NCBI RefSeq assembly: GCF_947172395.1
Contig: NC_069104.1
Coordinates: 6,413,355 to 6,477,354 of the forward strand
Reading direction: 5' to 3'
Length of the DNA stretch: 64,000 nucleotides
From: Bicyclus anynana
Taxonomy: Eukaryota; Arthropoda; Insecta; Lepidoptera; Nymphalidae
Within the stretch, counting starts at the first letter, position 1. Every line of letters starts with the position of its first letter. A program made the translations under genes and the position numbers. Below the pieces are notes generated by a model. That model was not told the origin of the DNA. It searched no databases and was given only the letters and a program-made list of their open reading frames with translations. Shown here one piece after another: positions 22,541 through 33,710 of this stretch.

Positions 22541-23380
22541 TCGCAGCTGATTTCTGAGACTTCATAAAGATTGTATCCGAGTATACTACTTATCTATGGT
22601 TGGAGCAAGACATGAAGACTTTCGCCTTCATAAAATGAGATAGGTACACAGGCTCTCGATCCAAAAGTGTGTTTCCAAATTAATTGAACGGCGAATCGTT
22701 TTAACTTCTCTTTTATGTGTGTACATTCTAATAAAAAAAACAAAGCCACCATCAGAATGTTTTATGAATAAAAAAATTAATGAATTTTACAAAAGCACAT
22801 ATTTTACCCTCGTACTACACTGAATGTTTATTTAAAAAAAAATTGCAGAATTAACAACGGAAGTTATGCTTCCGCTAGCCATAACTTTTGGTGCTGTCGC
22901 TTTTTGACCGAAAGGTCTTGGATTCGATTCCTAACTAGAAATAATTTAGAAATTTATATTAAGCATTTAACTTTTGCGACATTTTTCACAGACATATTTG
23001 AATCCCACTTCTGAATAATTTAAATAAGTACTTACTTATTAGTTTTGTAATAATCAAAACTGATGTTACCAGCGAACAAACCGATCTAGTACACTTGTTT
23101 GACACCGGATTTCGTGAGATGTTATTACCTGTAACAACAAAAAAATATCTAATAAATCAAAATCGAAATAACAGTGAATGAATTATTAAATTTGAAAATA
23201 TGTAGAAGAACCTAATTGTATAGGTACTTTATTACAAATCACAAACGACAAACAATGCAATAAATACAAAATGCACAAGCGACCTCTTCCAGGCAACAGG
23301 ACTAAGATAGTGATAAGAAACGAAAGTGACTGCTGTATGTTATCAGACTATTGTAATTACTCCACCACATAAATGTTCTA
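22541..23380. other. No recognisable gene; possible worn SINE head
   Basis: AT-rich. Around 22885-22940 TTGGATTCGATTCC resembles a B box, so an old SINE head may lie here. Confidence 0.35.
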
Positions 23381-23811
23381 TACTGAACATTTGCATGTAA
23401 ATTAAAAAAGAAATCAACATCTTTCCAGTCATACCGTCGTCCCTTTAAAAAGGCTGTCAGCCGTCAACCTTAAGTAGAGAGAATTCGATATTATATGAAG
23501 AAGTGGTGCCATGGTGGTTCAATGAAGACTGGCGGGGCGGCAATAAAATTAAAAAAAAATCAAAAGAACAATGACTGTCGTCATAGGTATAAGACACTGA
23601 TACTACAACTAATACTTCAACATATACAGATTTTATACTCAACATTTACATGTAAATTAAAAAAGAAATCAACGTCTCTCCAGTCATACCGTCGTCCCTT
23701 TAAAAAGGCTGTCAGCCGTCAACCTTAAGTAGAGAGAATTCGATATTAATTGAAGGAGCGATGCCATAAATGATTCAATGAAGACTGGCGGGACGGCAAT
23801 AAAATTAAACG
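23381..23811 (+). repeat. Two-copy direct repeat, 255-bp period
   Basis: About 176 bp is present at 23381-23556 and again at 23636-23811, with an unrelated spacer of about 79 bp. Shared landmarks are CATACCGTCGTCCCTTTAAA, GTCAGCCGTCAACC and GGCAATAAAATTAAA. Short frames on both strands here are incidental. Confidence 0.9.
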
Positions 23812-24154
23812 TCAACTTTCCTCAACCAAAATGGTTCGGGAATAACAGATTTTTATACGAACAAAGGCCCGAGTTGAAGAACCGCTGATTAATCAGATTA
23901 TGAACAAATAATTTCGTAATACGATTAGGAGGAACGTGAATTAGGGGCACTTACGGCAATTTAGTATAAGCGATTATTAAAATCGATTTTGTTGTTTGTT
24001 ATCATACTAGATTTAACAAAGAAATGAAAAACGATTGGCCTGATTTAGGGTAGTTTAAAACTACGTCGTTATCTTTGTTTACTATGTGGGCACAAGTTCT
24101 TTATCCCACTTCTGATATTATAGGACTCAGTGATTACAAATATAAGAAAACTAA
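23812..24154. other. No recognisable feature
   Basis: AT-rich DNA, no frame or repeat recognised. Confidence 0.4.
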
Positions 24155-24260
24155 TGTCGACTCAAGGTCATTCTCTGCCATTCTAGGGTCTTATTTTGGT
24201 TACAGTTTGATTTGTTAATTAAATTGTCCTGACAAGTGTTGTGAATCATAACCTTTGTGA
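24155..24260 (+). repeat. Family U fragment
   Basis: It shares ACTCAAGGTCATTCTCTGCC and TTTGGTTACAGTTTGATTTG with the fuller copies at 25895, 39437 and 45077. Only the 3' part is present. Confidence 0.8.
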
Positions 24261-24605
24261 CGAGTAACTTAGTTTGAAGCAAGATTTGGTTGTAATTGAG
24301 GACATTGAGACTAAAAATTAGACTTTTGCAATTTATTTATTTATATAAAGCACGCCAACAATACACATATTAAACGTTAAAACATAAGATAACACATATT
24401 AAAGAGTTCTGATATGCATATAAACAATAGGCGCACATAACATTTATATAATTATATGTCAACACTTAACTAATTATATGCAATGCAACATACAACTAAA
24501 TTTGATTTTAAAAGTAGTAAGACTCTTTTTAGCGCTCATCCGGCAAAGTACACAATTATTTCCCTTATGAAGTACGTTATAACGGAATGTACTAAACAGT
24601 TGTTA

Positions 24606-24700
24606 ATTTTACTAGACTGGTGCTCATCAGTGAGCCAAACGTGGGTAATTAAGATGTCAGCCTAATTAATATCTCATTGAGCACTGGTCTAATCAAGTAG
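24606..24700. repeat. Imperfect inverted repeat
   Basis: AGACTGGTGCTCA and TGAGCACTGGTCTA lie about 40 bp apart and pair with two mismatches. Confidence 0.7.
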
Positions 24701-25814
24701 AACTAGAGCTAGAAGATTGCAAGTAAGAGAGTAGCTTGGTAGACATTAGTAATACTATGTACGAATGAAAATTACAATTAAAAACGTCATTAGTTTTTGT
24801 TATTATAAGGCAAAAAATAGGTCACTAAAATTATTGGCTAAACGAAAAATCTGTTATCGACCTACCACCACATACCTGTTTAGATACTTAAATCAGTTTC
24901 CACAAAATTGCTCGTCTAAAATACTACACGTGTTAGGTATTCGTACGTAATAGACCTATTACGGTTTAATTTTGGGTAAAATACCGTATAAACCTTTTCG
25001 TTTGATGGTACAATAATATTTTGTTATTAAGATGAAATAAAAAATTGTTCTAGATTGATTGAGTTATCTTGAATTTTAAATAAAAACATATATTGAGTTA
25101 GTTACTGAATAAAAATTATGTACAATGCGGGTACTACAACACGCCGGCCGAACCGATGATGTAGGAAGTATGACGATGAAGAGCCATTCTTTTGTGTGTC
25201 GTCATGCAGTGTGAACGTGCTTACGTGTTATTTCAATAACGTTACTTTTATACTTATGAGTATTTCCTAATAAACTATAAATCATTGCAATTTATTATGT
25301 TTGTGAATTTTAGTTGTATATTACTTAAACCGATTTATGATACAAAAAAAGTTTCTTCTCATTTCTAAATATGCCAGATGTGGTAGAGTTGAACTTTCAG
25401 TAGTTTAGATGTGAATTTTCAATGATCATAAACTGTCAATGACATTGCAGAGTAGATAGAGGTTACTAGGTGCTGTAGATTGGCGCCATAAAGCTCTTCG
25501 GTTCCGTCGCCAAACAGACATAGACGGTCGTATATTTTTTATTGTTTTTGAATTAATAACGATGGCACTTCGCTAACTTTTGGTAGTTTGATAGTGGTGC
25601 TAACTAGGTATATATTAATTATATTTGAAAACAATTATTATTTTATTATACAAAAAAATAACCCTGGCTTAATTGTGGACTCTTGTCTTGGTATCGGACT
25701 CGGACTATGTCGCATTTGGAAAGCTCGTAACTTTAATTTTAGGTTTTCTATCTTGTGTTGGAAATATTAATCTGGGACGGATATGACGTCGCTCGATCTC
25801 GTGTTGGCTCGTGC
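24701..25814. other. No recognisable gene
   Basis: AT-rich DNA with chance frames only. Confidence 0.4.
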
Positions 25815-25831
25815 CAACGCTAGGTGGCGCG
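25815..25831 (+). promoter_or_regulatory. CTCF-like motif
   Basis: ACGCTAGGTGGCGC matches 12 of 14 positions of the insulator-protein CTCF core as I remember it. It lies about 65 bp upstream of the family U copy at 25895 in a GC-richer stretch. Motif only; no evidence of binding. Confidence 0.25.
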
Positions 25832-25894
25832 ACTTGTTTCGTAAAGAGAAGGGATTTAGAGAGGGGTAGCAAACAGTTGGTGGGAACGACTTGC

Positions 25895-26245
25895 GATATA
25901 AAGCGCTCGTTGTCCGGTCGGCTTCAGTGTGCTGATGTGCTCGTGGCGTTCGAGCCGTTCACATTTTTTGTAGTGTAATTCTTTATGGATTACTTGAAAT
26001 AGGCGGTGAAAGTTAATTGAATGGAAAAGGGGAGTGTTTGTTTACGTCAAAGACGTCTTTAACCCTACACACAGCGTTCACAAGTGCATTATTCCACTCA
26101 AGATCATTCTCTGCCATTGTAGGGTCTTAATTTGGTTACAGTTTGATTTGTTAATTAAGTTGTCTTGACAAATATATTAGACATTAAATTTCTTATTGTT
26201 TGTAATCCACTTCTGAGTCTGCTAAGACTTGTTTATCACCTTGTT
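25895..26245 (+). repeat. Family U copy with TATA-like box
   Basis: It matches the copies at 39437 and 45077 over CGGCTTCAGTGTGCT, GGAAAAGGGGAGTGTTTG, TTTAACCCTACACACA and CTGAGTCTGCTAA. This copy alone has GATATAAAG about 28 bp upstream of TTCAGTGTG, a spacing that would suit a TATA box and an insect initiator. No protein frame is present. The family could be an LTR or part of a non-autonomous element; it is unclassified here. Confidence 0.8.
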
Positions 26246-26540
26246 ATGGTGAATATAACCTAACGTTTCGAAACTGTTTAAAAACTAAATCTACTAGAAA
26301 TAAATGAAATTTGAATCATAAAAAGAGCCTAATGTAAAACGAGCGTGGGTAGCAATGCTTTACCCGAATTGTTTTTATCTTTGAAAGAAAAGTCTTACAA
26401 ATCAAATCAAGAAACCTAAAACAAAAACTTGATGAAAGTAAGTAAAATATATTTTTGAACGTTACCAAAAACATTTAGAATTATTAACTTAACGAGGAAA
26501 TAAAATTGAAAAGATAATACTCGAAATTACATTTCGGGAT
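26246..26540. other. No recognisable feature
   Basis: AT-rich DNA. Confidence 0.4.
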
Positions 26541-26853
26541 TCATCACCATCATTAACAACATATATTCGGCTCACTGTTAAGCACGAGTCTCCTCAGAAT
26601 GAGAAAGATTAAGCTACCCCACCACCCTGACCAAATACGGTTTGGCAGACTTCACACAAGTAGAGAATTAAAAATACTTTTAGGTATACAGATTTCCTCA
26701 CGATGTTTCTCTTTCACAGTTCGAGACACGTGATATTTAATTTCTTAAAATGCACATAATTGAAAAGTTAAAGGTGCATGTCCCGAATCGGATTAGAACC
26801 TACACCTTCCAAATCTAATGGAGAAGTAAGATCCACTGGGCTATCACGGTTCT
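26541..26853 (-). mobile_element. SINE-A copy, diverged
   Basis: Full length but with many substitutions. It retains ATATTCGGCTCACTG at one end, ATTTAATTTCTTAAAATGCA in the middle and CACTGGGCTATCACGGTTCT at the head end. Confidence 0.8.
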
Positions 26854-26872
26854 TACGGATTATATTTACACC

Positions 26873-26966
26873 ATCATCATCATCATCATATTAGCACGAT
26901 CAGTGGACGATCAGTGGAGTGGTCCTAGCGGTGGAAATTGGACGTCCACTGCTAAACATGGGCCTT
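26873..26966 (-). mobile_element. RTE-like LINE 3' scrap
   Basis: CATCATCATCATCATATTAG is followed by a rearranged GGACGTCCACTGCTAAACA and GGGCCTTTTGA, matching the last part of the RTE-like 3' end. Confidence 0.7.
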
Positions 26967-27302
26967 TTGAGTTTGAAAATCCATACAGAAGGCAAATATT
27001 TACATATGGGATTTTTTTTTAATTTAAAAGATAAATCTACGTATAAAAACAATACTCGAAAGACGATAAGGCAATGAGTGAAATGCATGAGGAATTGAAG
27101 GCTAAATTAAATTACAATGATTTACAGCGACGCTCGTCGCCCCAGAATGTAAATTCCGCGAGCGCTGGGTTGAACCCGCGTTTTTGATTCGGAGCAATTT
27201 ATGTCCCGGAAGATTTGCGTTGGGTTATCTTCAATAGGCTGGAGGCTGGGTGGTGTGATTTAGAAGATTGCACATAATCAATTGATTAATGGCAACTTTG
27301 AC

Positions 27303-27610
27303 GGCCTTCGTGGCGCAGTGGTATGCACGGTAGATTTACAAGACGTAGGTCTTGGGTTCGATCCCCGGCTGGGCAGATTGAGATTTTCTTAATTGGTCCA
27401 GGTCTGCTAGCGGGAGGCTTCGGCCCTGGCTAGTTACTACCCTACCGACAAAGACGTACCGGCAAGCGTTTAAGCGTTCCGGTACGATGTCGTGTAGAAA
27501 CCGAAAGGGGTGTGGATTTTCATCCTCCTCCTAACAAGTTAACCCGCTTCCATGTTAGAGTGCATCATCACTTATAGTCAAGGGCTAAATTGTAAAGAAT
27601 AAAAAAAAAC
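27303..27610 (+). mobile_element. SINE-B copy, near full length
   Basis: Best forward copy. The A box is TGGCGCAGTGG at 27311 and the B box is GGGTTCGATCCCC near 27355. The core GGCTAGTTACTACCCTACCG, then AACCGAAAGGGGTGTGGAT and CCTCCTCCTAACAAGTTA follow, and it ends in an A-rich tail at about 27600. Confidence 0.9.
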
Positions 27611-28354
27611 TTGTCTTAAGTTTGTTGTTTTCAGATGTATGTACGTACCAACACATATAAGTTGTATGATATAACAACTTGCAGTAGGTATATGGAAACG
27701 ATTCTTGTAGGAGACGTCTTACAATACGTCAGTCAAGCTAAGGCGTACCTTGCCCTTCAGACCGAAACAAATCGATTATGTCACAAAGAGCTTTGCCTAC
27801 AACTACTAAAATTATTTCTTAGCTATTTCATTAGTACTAACATACACTTTAGTTTTTATTAACTTAGTGGCTTTCTCAAATTTATCTGAACAAATTAATT
27901 GACTTCTACTTAGGGAGATCATAATTTAATCGTTTAGTGAAGTTACTTCAACTGACAAACAATAAATTGCATTAATAAAAACAATTGATTGTTAAATTAG
28001 TTAGAATAACAAGAGGAATTCGGATAAATACTATTTTAGGCAAAAATGGCAATCTGTTAGGTAATCATTCGACAGGGTTCAAAGAAATAATTTTACAAAA
28101 AAAGTCAAAGGAACCCAGTCACTTGGCAGAGAAGTTTAGGCTCTCATTATAACTACTTGACTAAATCTTTTGAGCACTTGATAGCTTAGTTAGGCAAAAC
28201 GGAACATCAAAGCACCTAAAAGTGGTTGCTAACTTTATTTTGAAAGTTAAGCAACTTCTACCTCGTGTATGCCGTCTTATTTAATCATATTACATACTGA
28301 ATTTAGCTAAGTTATGTGTACTACAAATCCAACTATTTCGCAATAGAAATTACC
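27611..28354. other. No recognisable gene
   Basis: A 75-codon forward frame at 27635-27862 has no recognisable product and is probably chance. Confidence 0.4.
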
Positions 28355-28620
28355 CAAGTTCAGGATAGAAAGGTTGGTATGTACATGTAATGGGAAGCGA
28401 TGGGAGTCGTATTACAAGAAGGATGTTTGAAGTTGCAAGTGGAAAGACACAAGAGGAGAGTAGGACCAAGAAGAAATGGTTGGAGTATGTGAAAGAGAGT
28501 ATGTGAGTTAAAGAGCTGGATGATAAGGTAACGAATGATAGAAGCGAATGGAAGAGATTGGTATACATTACAGACGCCACGGTGAGATCAGGTAAGGGAG
28601 ATGATCTTTCACAACTATGA
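28355..28620 (+). pseudogene. Decayed LINE C-terminal tail
   Basis: The forward reading MGSDGSRITRRMFEV, TKKKWLEYVKESM, a stop, then ELDDKVTNDRSEWKRL follows the same tail pattern as 19250-19520, with one in-frame stop. It ends GTAAGGGAGATGAT, like the 30-bp stub at 3691. The reverse-strand frame of 76 codons over it is a shadow. Confidence 0.7.
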
Positions 28621-29078
28621 CCTATTTACTTTTATATTCTTGACATAGTTCAAGACAATATTTCTTAACTTGCGCAAAATGTAGAAGCATTCCCAAATTA
28701 ATTAGCTAGTCACGACCCTATTAATTTTCAAGACGTTAATTTAGGGACGATTTAGTGTTGACAGCAAATGTATTCAAATCGCTGTTTTGCGGAGACCTAA
28801 GTAAATGAAATTTTGGCGAAGGGCGGCCACGTCAATGGAGGCATCGGAGGCGTCTGCATAATACGGCGGCAAATGTGGAATACGAAATTTAACGAAACTT
28901 TCCGACGACCCCTTATAGAACAGGAGCTTGCGATAGCGAGACATTCCTTAGTTTAGGAAGGCTGAAAGTTAACAGTGGAATTCATAGAAGCAATGGGATC
29001 ATTTGAGAATTTGACACTCAGCGGGTGAATGGTACCCTGAGGGTGCCCCTGCAACGTCTATGAGTTACAATGAAAGAC
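28621..29078. other. No recognisable feature
   Basis: AT-rich DNA with a GC-richer patch around 28815-28915, no coding frame seen. Confidence 0.4.
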
Positions 29079-29150
29079 TGCCTGTGCTCCTACCACAGGT
29101 AAGTACGGTAGCCAATTATGAAGTTAAGACGGTTGTGGCTTTGGAAGGTA
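29079..29150 (+). repeat. Dispersed repeat with hairpin and splice-donor-like word, copy 2
   Basis: CCTGTG, CTCCTAC and CACAGG at 29081-29099 are followed by GTAAGTACGGTAGCCAATTA. It is the partner of 22130-22202. Confidence 0.7.
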
Positions 29151-29175
29151 GCAGGTTTCAAGGGTCCAGATCCTT

Positions 29176-29232
29176 AATTCATCATCATCATATCAGCCGA
29201 TGGACGTCCACTACAGGATTTGAGCCTTTTGA
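29176..29232 (-). mobile_element. RTE-like LINE 3' scrap
   Basis: CATCATCATCATATCAGCCG, then ATGGACGTCCACTACAGGA: the terminal 50 bp of the RTE-like family on the reverse strand. Confidence 0.75.
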
Positions 29233-29280
29233 TCCTTACTTATGCAAGTATAAAACGTAATTTTTTGATATTTTCTACAG

Positions 29281-29361
29281 GAGTTGGTGAGGGATCAAGT
29301 CTCCAGTGGCCAGAGCGATAGCTTCGTGGCAACCTTTCGTGAGAGACTAGCAAATGACTAA
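29281..29361 (+). CDS. Candidate terminal coding exon
   Basis: The acceptor-like run TTTTTTGATATTTTCTACAG ends at 29280. The next base starts a frame of 26 codons that closes with TAA at 29359-29361. The peptide begins ELVRDQVSSGQSD and ends FVATFRERLAND, a hydrophilic, ordinary-looking carboxyl end with varied codons. The exon would be in phase 0. I see no nearby AATAAA and do not recognise the protein. Upstream exons would have to lie on the forward strand to the left. It could also be the relic of a retroelement. Confidence 0.3.
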   Translation, partial: ELVRDQVSSGQSDSFVATFRERLAND

Positions 29362-29846
29362 CGCTAAAATGGCGAACGAGCGTTGGAGAATAAGTGTTAC
29401 TACAGGAGAATACGCCTTCGAGCATTTTAAGATAATAGGCCTTCCTAAAATGTAGTAAGTCTGGCTGTCGCAGTCTATCCGTCCATTATTGAAAGCGCTC
29501 CGGCGATGTTTGACGGCGTACCAAATTGGTTACATAAGGTCACACGTCTTCGCAATTTACCACCGAAAGTAGAAAATTTGATTACGCGCAGTGATAATAT
29601 CCTTAATTAAAATTCATGAAAGACGGAGCGATCTAAATGCAAATAGGTGTAAACAAACGTAACATAATTCTAGCATATGCAGTTAACAATGAAACTCGGA
29701 ATACCGTTGTGTATTGTTTCCGTTAAATGAATTCCAGCTTATTAAGGCGAACCACGTAGGTCATTTACAAGTGACAATGAAAACTATATTTTTGCGGAAC
29801 AACAGTTATTTGTTTTATTAACATTCAATGGAACTTTTATAAATTA
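29362..29846. other. No recognisable feature
   Basis: Mixed-composition DNA; no frame or repeat recognised. Confidence 0.4.
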
Positions 29847-30032
29847 CTAGCTTCACCCGCGTGGTTCCCGTTCCCGTAGGAATACGGGGATAAAATATAG
29901 CCTATAGCCTTCCTCGATAAATGGACTATCTAACACTGAAAGAATTTTTCAAATCGGACCTGTAGTTCCTAAGATTATCGCGTTCAATCAATCAAACAAA
30001 CAAACTCTTCAGCTTTATAATATCAGTATAGA
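29847..30032 (-). mobile_element. Helitron-like element lacking its hairpin arm
   Basis: It begins TCTATACTGATATTATAAAG on the reverse strand and ends CTAG at 29847-29850. The sequence next to CTAG is CGCGGGTGAAG, so the second arm of the usual CGCGG-GTGAAA-CCGCG hairpin has been deleted. Confidence 0.85.
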
Positions 30033-30339
30033 TAGTATAGACTAGCTGAACTGCCAAACTGCCAAACACACTGCACAATTTTCCCGTGTAAAAACTTTTA
30101 TTATGAATAATTTCTGTGGCCTAAATGAAAATCATCTTAGCGCGATACAATTTCGGTTCAAATGGTAATAACGCCATCTAGTATGCGACTCGGCAACTAT
30201 GTTTACAAGGTCTGAACAGTAGTTTTGCTTTATCGCTTTCAGGGGTTGATGGTAGAACGATCAACATTTAGGGCTACCTCTACTTTACTTCTATAATACC
30301 ACTAACATTCCTTTATTTCCTCGCAATTCTATCAAAATA

Positions 30340-30600
30340 CTTGGGACCTTGCTCACGAAATTACCGCCATGTGGAATGTTGAGTCAACTATTATTATTCC
30401 GATAGTTCTTTCAATCAATGGTCTTATAGCGAAAAGCTTCGACCAACATCTTAAGAAGCTTTTACTTAACTGTTGAAACAAGAGTCGGATACAGAAGACA
30501 GTGATTCTCGAGACGGCGCGTATAGTAAGGTTCCTTACTCTGGAGCCCTGACCGCCGGTTGCTTGGGCACTCAAATGTCTCGCGACAAGAGGGTTTATTT
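30340..30600 (+). pseudogene. LINE C-terminal fragment
   Basis: The forward strand reads EITAMWNVESTIIIPIVLSI, then NGLIAKSFDQHLKK, a TGA, QKTVILETARIV, FLTLEP and a stop. This is a carboxyl tail known from insect non-LTR retrotransposons (recognised from memory). An in-frame TGA breaks it. The 88-codon reverse-strand frame here is its shadow. A more decayed relative lies at 62195-62360. Confidence 0.75.
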
Positions 30601-31864
30601 CTTTTTTATAAAAGGACAAATAAAGAAATGAGAGAAAAAAATGGTTTATGTATCAAAAGCAACAAAAATTTTAAGTGCAAATATATTCTTAAAATAGATA
30701 TCTACAAACACTAATATCTAGTACTTCGCTTCATCAGTAAGTCATCTTTGTTCAAAGCCTGTATGGCGGAAGTATCGACAAAACAAACGAGTCTGGAACG
30801 TTCCCGAAAATTTAAAAAAACAAAATAAACTCCACTCTCGTTCATCGGAAATAGATGGCGGTCTTTATGGGAGAACCAATTATTTTTTTACACGAATGCC
30901 TTTCCCATTACAGTTATTTGAATCCGATGGCCGTTTGTTTTTGTCAGATATATTTAATTTATCACAACGATTTTTGAACTTTCGCAAACCTATTTTACGC
31001 ATACCTTTTTAAAGACATCACCATGCGATAAAACATTTGGTTATGTGATAATGATTAGCTTATCGTCATCAACTAAACAATTTTTTCCTCCTTAAATTTT
31101 TACATGAACAAACGATCCTCAAAAGATAAGATATTTCGCAATTCAAAAAAAAAAAGAGATACGCGTCAGGGTATCGACCAAATTCATGCGTACTCCAGCC
31201 AGTATATTTAAACACGAAACATTTAGGGCCACTTTTTAATCCTTTTCCTTCAAATAGGTTTTCCTACAAACGTCAATTGGGTAGTTTACAGAACTCATTG
31301 TAGTAGGAAATTCCATTTATTTTTTAATTCAAAGGAAAATTTCAAATCATATACGTTCGTTAACATATTAAACACAGATGAAGCTACTGGTATTTTAAAA
31401 ATATCTCAATATTAACTTAAGTACTAACTAATTAGAACTTGGTAGCTTGACATTTTTTTTTATTTTTTTAGAAAATATTCCACAGGAAATCTTTGATTGA
31501 CTCTTTTGCAAAGGCATCTTGTGCAAATGCAACATGCATTAATTTATATGTAAGATACTAATAAGGATTATTCACTGGACAGATTGAAGCAATGCAGACC
31601 AGTAGTCATACAGAGCTTTCAAAGGCGACAGGCGAATTTAATGGATCGTCTTGCTTACTACTTATTACTACTGATGAACAGAAATCGTAATTTATACATA
31701 GTGATTTCTGTTTCCTCTAATGAAAATGTCTTTGAACCACAGCGGTTTAGAACTGGTTAGTAAAATGAGATATATGTTTAGCCATACCTACTAAACATTG
31801 CCTTAATATTCGTACTACTCTGATATAGCCATGTCAATTAGATATGTTTGATATTATGATTAGA
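30601..31864. other. No recognisable gene
   Basis: AT-rich DNA; no long frame or known repeat. Confidence 0.4.
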
Positions 31865-32057
31865 CTAGCTGACGCCACGCGGTTTTACCTGCGTGGTTCC
31901 CGTTCCCGTAGAAATACGGGGATAATATATAGCCTATAGCCTTCCTCAATAAATGGGCTATCTAACACTGAAAGAATTTTACAAATCGGACCAGTAGTTC
32001 CTCAGATTAGCGCGTTCAATCAAACAAACTCTTCAGCTTTATAATATTAAGTATAGA
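31865..32057 (-). mobile_element. Helitron-like element, complete ends
   Basis: The reverse strand starts TCTATACTTAATATTATAAAG and ends GGCGTCAGCTAG. A CGCAGG-TAAAA-CCGCG-type hairpin lies about 13 nt before CTAG. Length is 193 bp. Confidence 0.88.
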
Positions 32058-32837
32058 TTTCACAAAATAAGCATTGAGCCAAAAGTCTGTATTTTGTTTT
32101 TTTTTTACTTACTTTTCTAAAAAAACTGATCTTGTTGTTAAATAGTGTACTTTGCTTTTAAAATAAAAAACAACTATTTTTAATTTGGTAGCAATAAATT
32201 TGGTTGCCTAATCAAATACTTAGTGAAAATGCAACTATTAAACTCAAATAACATGCCAAAAATTCAACAAAACGGACTTAAGTAATAAAAATTAAGTCAC
32301 AATCAAAATAAACGACATGTGTTTAATTTGTATAGAAAAACATAGCCATCTGCATCTAAAAAAACTTGGAGCCACTTGTTATAAATTAGCCTATATTGTA
32401 GCCGTCAAAAATCGGATTTAGTGGGGTGCTCAACACAATCACGGTTCATTAAACTATAACGAAATCCCTGAAGCGGACGATTGACATATTTTCCGGACCC
32501 CAATGAATTGGCAACTAGGCTTCCCCTAATTTATCCCTCGCCTCCCCAGGGCGTCAGCTAATAAATAGAGAATAAAAATGCAAAACGGCCCAAATAAACG
32601 GAAGAATGACTTTGAATGGTAAGTAAATTCAGAACAGGTGCATCAGAGGGGTTCAAGCTAACCGGTTCAGTAGAAACAATAAAACATCGACGGAAGAGTG
32701 CGCCATGAATTTTTAATATGGTAAATAATGTAGGAGACGGGGACAAGCGACCCGATATTGAAGATAAGACAACGTTCTTGTGATGCTATGCTATTCTCTG
32801 TATGTCAGTACAAAGAGCAAAAATTAATTTAATAGTC
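32058..32837. other. No recognisable gene
   Basis: AT-rich DNA with chance frames only. Confidence 0.4.
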
Positions 32838-33120
32838 GTTATCAACCCATATTCGGCTCACTGCTGAGCTTGAGTCTCCTCTCAGAATACAAAGGGTTAG
32901 GCCAATGCGAATTCGTAGACTTCACACACGCAGAGAATCAAGAAAATTCTCTGGAAATCAGGTTTCCTCGCGATGTTTTCCTTTACCGTTTGAGACACGT
33001 GATATTTAATTTCTTAAAATGCACGCAACTAAAAAGTTGGAGGTGCATGCCCCGGGATTCGGACGCACACCCTCCGGAGTCGGAGGCAGAGGTCATATCC
33101 ACTGAGCAATCACGGTTCTA
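32838..33120 (-). mobile_element. SINE-A copy
   Basis: It has ATCAACCCATATTCGGCTCA at one end and a head ending near CACTGAGCAATCACGGTTCT. A segment after GTTAGGCCAAT is deleted relative to 40151-40438. It lies 8 bp from an RTE-like insertion. Confidence 0.88.
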
Positions 33121-33127
33121 TATCTAT

Positions 33128-33466
33128 TTTACTTGCAGCATCATCATCATCATCATCATCATGTCAGCCGATGGACGTCCACTACAGGACATAGGCCTTT
33201 TGTAGGGACTTCCAAACATCACGATACTGAGCCATCTGCATCCAGCGAATACCTGCGACTCGCTTGATGTCGTCAGTCCACCTGGCGAGGGGTCGACCAA
33301 CACTGCGCTTTCTGGTGCAGGGTTGGGACCCCAACAGCCATCGGCTCTTCAAACTATGTGCCCCGCCCATTGCCACTTCAACTTCGCGACACGTTGAGCT
33401 ATGTCGGTGACTTTAGTTCTTTTGCGGATCTCCTCATTTCTGATTCGATCACGCAGACTTTACTTG
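33128..33466 (-). mobile_element. RTE-like LINE 3' copy with 8-bp target duplications
   Basis: The longest RTE-like copy in the window. On the reverse strand it runs from 33458 to an (ATG)n end at 33136 and is flanked by TTTACTTG at 33128-33135 and 33459-33466. A 64-codon reverse-strand frame (33182-33376) reads RKRSVGRPLARWTDDIKRVA and WKSLQKAYVL, the family's carboxyl tail; a frameshift and substitutions break the rest. No polymerase domain remains. Confidence 0.88.
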
Positions 33467-33710
33467 TAAATGAACCTTTGCAGAAGTTAAACTAACTGAG
33501 GAAATATTTTATGATCAAAGATCGATTTAATTTAACGGTATTAATTTCATAAACTCATTCAAGACCGTAACTTCAAAATTGTTCCTGTGCCAGTTCAGAA
33601 TTCGCTATGAACCAACTAAGTCTATGCTCGGTCAAGTTAATCAGTCTCTAGTTTCGGAGTTAAAACCAGTGGGGAATTTAACAAGGGATCACGTGATAGG
33701 GTTCAATTAA
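33467..33710. other. No recognisable feature
   Basis: Short spacer between two mobile elements. Confidence 0.4.

Noticed and set aside
30353..30619. 88-codon reverse-strand frame
   Set aside because: It is the shadow of the forward LINE tail fragment at 30340-30600.
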